From Lepisosteus oculatus (lineage: Eukaryota > Chordata > Actinopteri > Semionotiformes > Lepisosteidae), in NCBI RefSeq assembly GCF_040954835.1, contig NC_090711.1, positions 6,889,501-6,953,500 on the forward strand: 64,000 nucleotides of DNA. Reading direction: 5' to 3'. The translations under genes were made by a program, and so were the position numbers. A model generated the notes under the pieces. The model was not told the origin of the DNA and made no database searches. It saw only the letters and a list, made by a program, of their open reading frames with translations. Below, in pieces: positions 60,777 through 64,000 of the stretch (position 1 is its first letter; every line of letters starts with the position of its first letter).

Positions 60777-63700
60777 TCTAGGTTCTGAGCCTGTAGTTTT
60801 GATGATTCTGCCCCTGTGATTGTGGTCTGAATTTATGGCCCCTGTTGGGCCATTTGGCATAGTGTTGCCCTGGTACCCTGTTAACAAACTGAACCGAACC
60901 CAGCTTTTACACCCAAATGTGCAGTATGTCATTGCAAGGAAGCCAGTGTGAGCTCATGTATCCTAATTTACAAAAAGTCCCAGCTTTAAAATATACCCAG
61001 TTTTATTTTTGTTGCAGAGATGATCCTGTCACATGGTATATCTTTCTTGTAGCACATTTCTGGAACCTCAATTATTGACATACATACCCTGCCATGAGTT
61101 CCCGGGATATAGATTAAAAAATCCTCAATCAAAGAAGAAAGTATGTATCAATCGGCTGTTCTTATGTAGCCGGTCGCTGAATAATATGTTCCCACATTCT
61201 TCCTCTTCTTGCTGTGAAGAGCCCTGTGATTTGTAAGTGCTGAGATGAAAGACAAATGGTTGCTTTGATGCTGTTTAACAAAGACACCTTAATCACCTCT
61301 ATGCACAGTGGTTCAGATCCAGTGCATGAGCACTGCAGATCTAGGTCTACTTCTGCTTGACCGTTTCTCATTCATCCTCAGACTTGAATTCACTCCATGA
61401 AGCAAAAGCTCCTCAAATACAGTTTTCCTGAGCTGAACCAATTTTTCACTTTTTGTTCTATGACCCATAATGGAACATTATAAGATGCATTTTGGCTTAT
61501 ATAAAGGATAACACCTAAAAATACAAACTTCTAATACACATTTTATTAACTCTGTATTATGTCTAATGTTAGATATGATATTTAACACTTGAGCTGTCTT
61601 GATAAAGCAGCTCATACATGTAACTGCCTGTCACTAGCTTTCCTCTCCTTAGTGGCTGTTAACTTATACAAAGTCAAACCCATTTTCTCTCTAACTCGTT
61701 TAATGAGCTTACCACAGTAAATATTTGAACACTTTCAAGGGTGTTTAGCAATCCCTGCTTTATTCAAAATTAGCAAAGCACTGAATGTAAGTGAATGTAA
61801 GTGATAACCGGCTTTAAAAACATTCATAACTATCATCTGTTAATCAAGCAAAATGCAGACAGTAACAAAGACCTATGCAGAAGAAGGGTCTCCTCTCTTC
61901 TAATGATTACTAATTATCACATCAATAACATTACAAGCCAGACTGTCCTCCCCTGAGATCGATGCTCAGCAAGCACCCACCATTCTCTTCCACCCCCCTT
62001 GGTTCACATTACTAGTCGGGGGTTGTGGGTGCGAGGTGACAGAACCTTGTTTATATACTAACCCTTCAGCTAAGTGGGTTAAAGCCAAAGACATTCTAAA
62101 TGCATTTACATGATACAGGTCTTGTCTAAGTACTGAGAAGTGTAAAGTCTCTTTGTCAGTTATTTAAACTGGTGCCTAGGCAGGCCTACAGACTGATGTG
62201 TAGGTTCTGTGTATAGATGGATAAATACATCTATATGCCGTAATTAAAATGGTTAGGAGGTTGAATTAAACCAAGAGTTTGCCCTGATGAAATAGAAGCC
62301 AATGTCAAAACGCAGAGACTTCAGTTCTGCTGCAACACCCCTCAATTATCACATCAGAATTAAAGTACTAATGGATTCAGAACACATATGGGTCCATTTT
62401 AATAGCTTTTCCTGCCTATGCTGTTCATTTGTAAGGCTTCTCCATTGGGAATACACTTGTGAAATTGTATTGGAATTTATTTGCTGTGATTTGTATTTTT
62501 AATACAGTGTTTAGATTGCACGATGAAGAGAGAGCACGTTCATGAGCACCCAATCAGATATAATTAAAGCGACACATAATTAATGTAAGTGGATGGCTAA
62601 TTACAAGCAATCACTGTATAGGGCAGAAAAATATTTTTAATGTGATTCTTAAAAAAATGGATTTGCAGCTCTTTCCAGCATTAATGAAGGTTTTGGATGA
62701 AATTTACAGTCTTAGCTGACATTTGAAAGAGTACACAGAAATTGTGTGCGGTGCCCTTGTTCTTTTACCAAGTACTGCTATCCTCTTATCACAGAGGCTT
62801 TTAAAGGGAAAGGGTTATACAGGTACAGTATGTGCCAAAATGGTTTGAGCAGGTAGAAAGTCAGTGCACATTTTGACTAATTTTCTCTTATGTAATGCAC
62901 TGAAATTTATCATGTTGACTATTAGTCTAAATACATTGGTTTGAAAATGATGAAGATAGGATGCAAGAAATACAATGTAAAGGACCATCCCTTAATTGTG
63001 CTTAATTCTTGAAAAAAAACTTATGAAAGAGTTATGAAAGCAATGACATAAATAGCAAAGCCCAAGTTTATGACAAGGTTTGAGTTTTGGAAGTTTTCAT
63101 TTCGTGAAGACAATTTAAAATTGTTACAATGCACATTTGCTGCTTTACCTACAACAATGGCCTTTGTCTATTAAAGAAGCTTCTGGTAAAAAATAGATTT
63201 ATTTTTATGCTTAGTATCACACTTGAAAGCCTGTCCATACTTAATTTAACAGCATGTAAAGCAAAACATTGAACACAGCACCTCTTGTTTATGTTTTCCT
63301 TGATGATGAGAGTATCTTTTATTAGCTGTCATGCACTCTGGATAGTAGGTAGCCTTGTGTCTCCCTTTAATATCCCTGAGAATTCATTTTCTTTCTTAAA
63401 AACACATTTTCTTTAGGGTGATATCTGCAATCTTTAAATCCTTTCCTGAAACGTAAGGGGATCTTGATAACGGCAGTAACATTTTTCTGTAACAAGCATA
63501 GCTCTGTGCGCTTTTGTTTTCTTTGCTCGAATAGACCCCTATGGCATTGAAAAAATAACCAAGAAATAAAAGCGATAGATGAGCAAGATTTCTAGGTCAT
63601 TAAATCAGATTGTGCATCAGTGAGTCATCAGCTTTCTGTATCACCATAAATATATGTGTTTATGCATCAAAATCTTCAAGAAAATGTCTTCTATATCTTA

Positions 63701-64000
63701 TTTACAGTACATAATCAAAAGAGGCATACTTAAATGTATTTAAAATCACTTCAAAATCAAAATTATAGTCCCTTTAAAAAATCAAAACTAGAATTCAGTA
63801 ACCAAAGCCATTCTTAACAACAAACTCTTAACTTGAAAAGACATGAAGCTTCCTATAGCTACAGGACTGGAGTAAATTAATTTTTGTTACCAGTTGGTAT
63901 AGATTTTGGCTGTTGCGTGTAATACTCTTGACTGGCCACCTCAAGCACTTTTTCAAATCAAGTTGGGATGAATTTGAAAATCAGATTGTCTCTGGGAAAC
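60777..64000. other. AT-rich, gene-poor right end
   Basis: No coding exon, RNA gene or clear repeat family is recognised. In human the neighbouring gene here would be PIGU. I found no segment resembling it, so that gene either lies further right or is not adjacent in this species. Confidence 0.4.

Noticed and set aside
49621-64000. PIGU exons to the right of TP53INP2
   Set aside because: Expected from human synteny, but none of the frames in this interval resembles the multi-pass PIGU protein.
1-64000. CRISPR arrays, insertion sequences, phage or operon-type systems
   Set aside because: No regularly spaced repeats and no bacterial gene organisation; all genes are intron-split and of vertebrate type.

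Overview
This is nuclear DNA from a vertebrate, almost certainly a ray-finned fish. It carries three intron-split vertebrate genes, large introns, fish-type SINEs and LINE remnants, and no bacterial-style operons. Gene order matches the human 20q11.22 block (ACSS2 - GGT7 - NCOA6 - TP53INP2 - PIGU), seen here inverted. I cannot fix the species. The near one-to-one protein lengths and the 5S-rRNA-derived SINEs would fit a slowly evolving, early-branching ray-finned fish, but that is inference.

Layout. 1-1.2 kb: GC-rich region upstream of GGT7, perhaps a divergent promoter shared with an ACSS2 gene off the left edge. 1.2-9.6 kb (+): GGT7 in 15 coding exons (662 codons). 9.6-13.4 kb: probable GGT7 3' UTR, then spacer. 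13.4-14.1 kb: CpG-rich NCOA6 promoter and 5' UTR exon. 15.9-30.1 kb (+): NCOA6 in 14 coding exons (2,123 codons), including a 3.0-kb exon with a 55-glutamine tract. 30.1-33.6 kb: probable long NCOA6 3' UTR. 33.6-40.8 kb: convergent spacer with a nested SINE. 40.9-43.2 kb (-): TP53INP2 in three coding exons (220 codons). 43.2-49.6 kb: its upstream region, with promoter-like sequence at 48.0 and 49.5 kb. 49.6-64 kb: gene-poor, with LINE and SINE debris and a possible unrecognised minus-strand gene at 54.9-58.4 kb.

How the genes relate. They are unrelated neighbours: a membrane gamma-glutamyltransferase-family protein, a nuclear-receptor coactivator of the MLL3/4 complexes, and an autophagy/transcription adaptor. 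They share a syntenic block, not a pathway.

Main points for a second look: (1) three introns that appear to use GC instead of GT donors, two in GGT7 and one in NCOA6; (2) an apparent one-residue shift of the expected catalytic Thr in GGT7; (3) a tRNA-derived SINE nested in another SINE with a visible 12-bp target duplication; (4) 5S-derived SINE copies, all in one orientation; (5) a phase-compatible set of possible exons at 54.9-58.4 kb that I cannot name. I saw no phage-defence, CRISPR or other unusual system.
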